Positions 63,578 through 64,000 of a stretch of 64,000 bases of DNA are shown here, piece by piece. A program made the translations under genes and the position numbers. Numbering within the stretch: position 1 is the stretch's first letter; every line of letters starts with the position of its first letter. Source of the stretch: Flavobacterium sp. (GTDB lineage: Bacteria > Bacteroidota > Bacteroidia > Flavobacteriales > Flavobacteriaceae); assembly GCA_023251135.1 (NCBI GenBank), contig JAHEZJ010000031.1:11240-75239 (forward strand), read 5' to 3'. A model generated the notes under the pieces. That model ran no database searches. It worked only from the letters and a program-made list of their open reading frames with translations, and was not told the DNA's origin.

Positions 63578-63636
63578 GAGTTTAGTTTTTCGTACGGTAA
63601 AAATAACACATTAAAATATGAAATCCCAATAAAGCA

Positions 63637-63696
63637 AAAATTCCAAATTCCAATAACTAACTCTTTTATTATGGAGCTATTGGAATTTGGAATTTT
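63637..63696. repeat. AAATTCCAAATTCC inverted repeat
   Basis: Arms of 19 bp (63637-63655 and 63678-63696) around a 22-base loop. The arm word also occurs singly at 41088-41105, after mvaS. It lies between lspA and addA and may act as a weak terminator. Confidence 0.65.
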
Positions 63697-63721
63697 AAAT
63701 ATTTCAGTTTTTCTACAACAA

Positions 63722-64000
63722 CTAGGCAGTTTTAGGAAAGGCTCTTTTATTAAAAACCAACAATATACCTACTCCTGTAGAAATTGCCACATCGGCAACA
63801 TTAAAGATCGCATTAAAAAAAGAAACTTCTTCACCACCCCAGTAAGGGAACCAAGACGGTAAAGTACCTCTCCAGATTGGAAAGTAAAACATGTCTACCA
63901 CCAAACCGTGAAACCATGTTCCATAAGGTTCTGGTGAGAAAAGTGTTGCCAGATTGCCATGACTGTCGTCAAAGATAATCCCATAAAATACAGAATCAAT
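63722..64000 (-). CDS. lspA: Lipoprotein signal peptidase, N-terminus cut by window edge
   Basis: The frame is open from 64000 down to a stop at 63722, giving the last 92 codons of signal peptidase II. The conserved C-terminal blocks are present: WFHGLVVDMFYFPIW with one catalytic Asp, and NAIFNVADVAISTGVGILL with the other. The visible start MVVDMF is internal, not the true start. The protein is an inner-membrane aspartyl protease that cleaves lipoprotein signals such as those of the lipoproteins in this window. The enlarged loop before HG is normal in Bacteroidota. Confidence 0.9.
   Translation of the reverse strand: MDSVFYGIIFDDSHGNLATLFSPEPYGTWFHGLVVDMFYFPIWRGTLPSWFPYWGGEEVSFFNAIFNVADVAISTGVGILLVFNKRAFPKTA

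Overview
The window looks like a Flavobacterium-type genome (Bacteroidota). It is AT-rich. Recognisable promoters carry the Bacteroidota -7 element TAnnTTTG. It encodes two tandem SusC/SusD pairs, a type IX secretion sorting domain, an OmpA protein with thrombospondin type 3 repeats, an FrdCAB-type succinate dehydrogenase and many short intergenic repeats. Species cannot be fixed from the sequence alone.

Bases 1 to about 8720 are the right-hand part of an integrated element. A tyrosine integrase (7329-8624) is the last gene before the 3' end of a CAU-anticodon tRNA gene (8724-8797, minus), the usual arrangement for insertion into a tRNA gene. Cargo is an orphan C5 cytosine methyltransferase, a serine resolvase, a DUF5131 (phage Gp37/Gp68-like) protein, an excisionase-like small protein and several unknown proteins, one cut by the left edge. 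A recurring GTACACT word forms a dyad at 2243, recurs before the integrase, and occurs as a tandem 12-bp repeat at the likely attachment end.

From 8945 to 15822 come housekeeping genes: methylmalonyl-CoA epimerase, two overlapping secreted or lipoprotein genes, an Ig-like lipoprotein, a Coa1-like membrane protein and a nitrilase-family amidase.

The most interesting block is 15955-35586: two SusCD pairs, a GntP-type permease, a RidA-like protein, a PfkB (2-keto-3-deoxygluconate) kinase, a KDPG aldolase, a D-threonine-aldolase-family PLP enzyme, a membrane-dipeptidase-family hydrolase, a DeoR regulator and a secreted GH20 beta-hexosaminidase with a PA14 domain. Read together this looks like uptake and breakdown of amino-sugar acids, most simply N-acetylglucosaminate-ended (oxidised) chito-oligosaccharides: hexosaminidase, deacetylase, ammonia-lyase, kinase, aldolase, giving pyruvate and glyceraldehyde 3-phosphate. 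Six GCA-N7-TGC dyads sit at both susC promoters and in the regulator/hexosaminidase divergent region, suggesting one regulon controlled by the DeoR protein.

The rest (35817-64000) holds sdhCAB, an HMG-CoA synthase, a stretch of small genes (two GNAT acetyltransferases, a membrane protein, a LytTR regulator, a bacteriocin-like GG-leader peptide, a DUF4116-like/beta-helix pair), a secreted fibre-like protein, an Xaa-Pro aminopeptidase, a large T9SS-exported protein, an alpha/beta hydrolase, the AddB-like and AddA-like recombination nuclease/helicase separated by ompA and kbl, and the C-terminal part of lspA at the right edge. Two 98-bp MITE-like inverted-repeat elements and several other repeat families lie between these genes.
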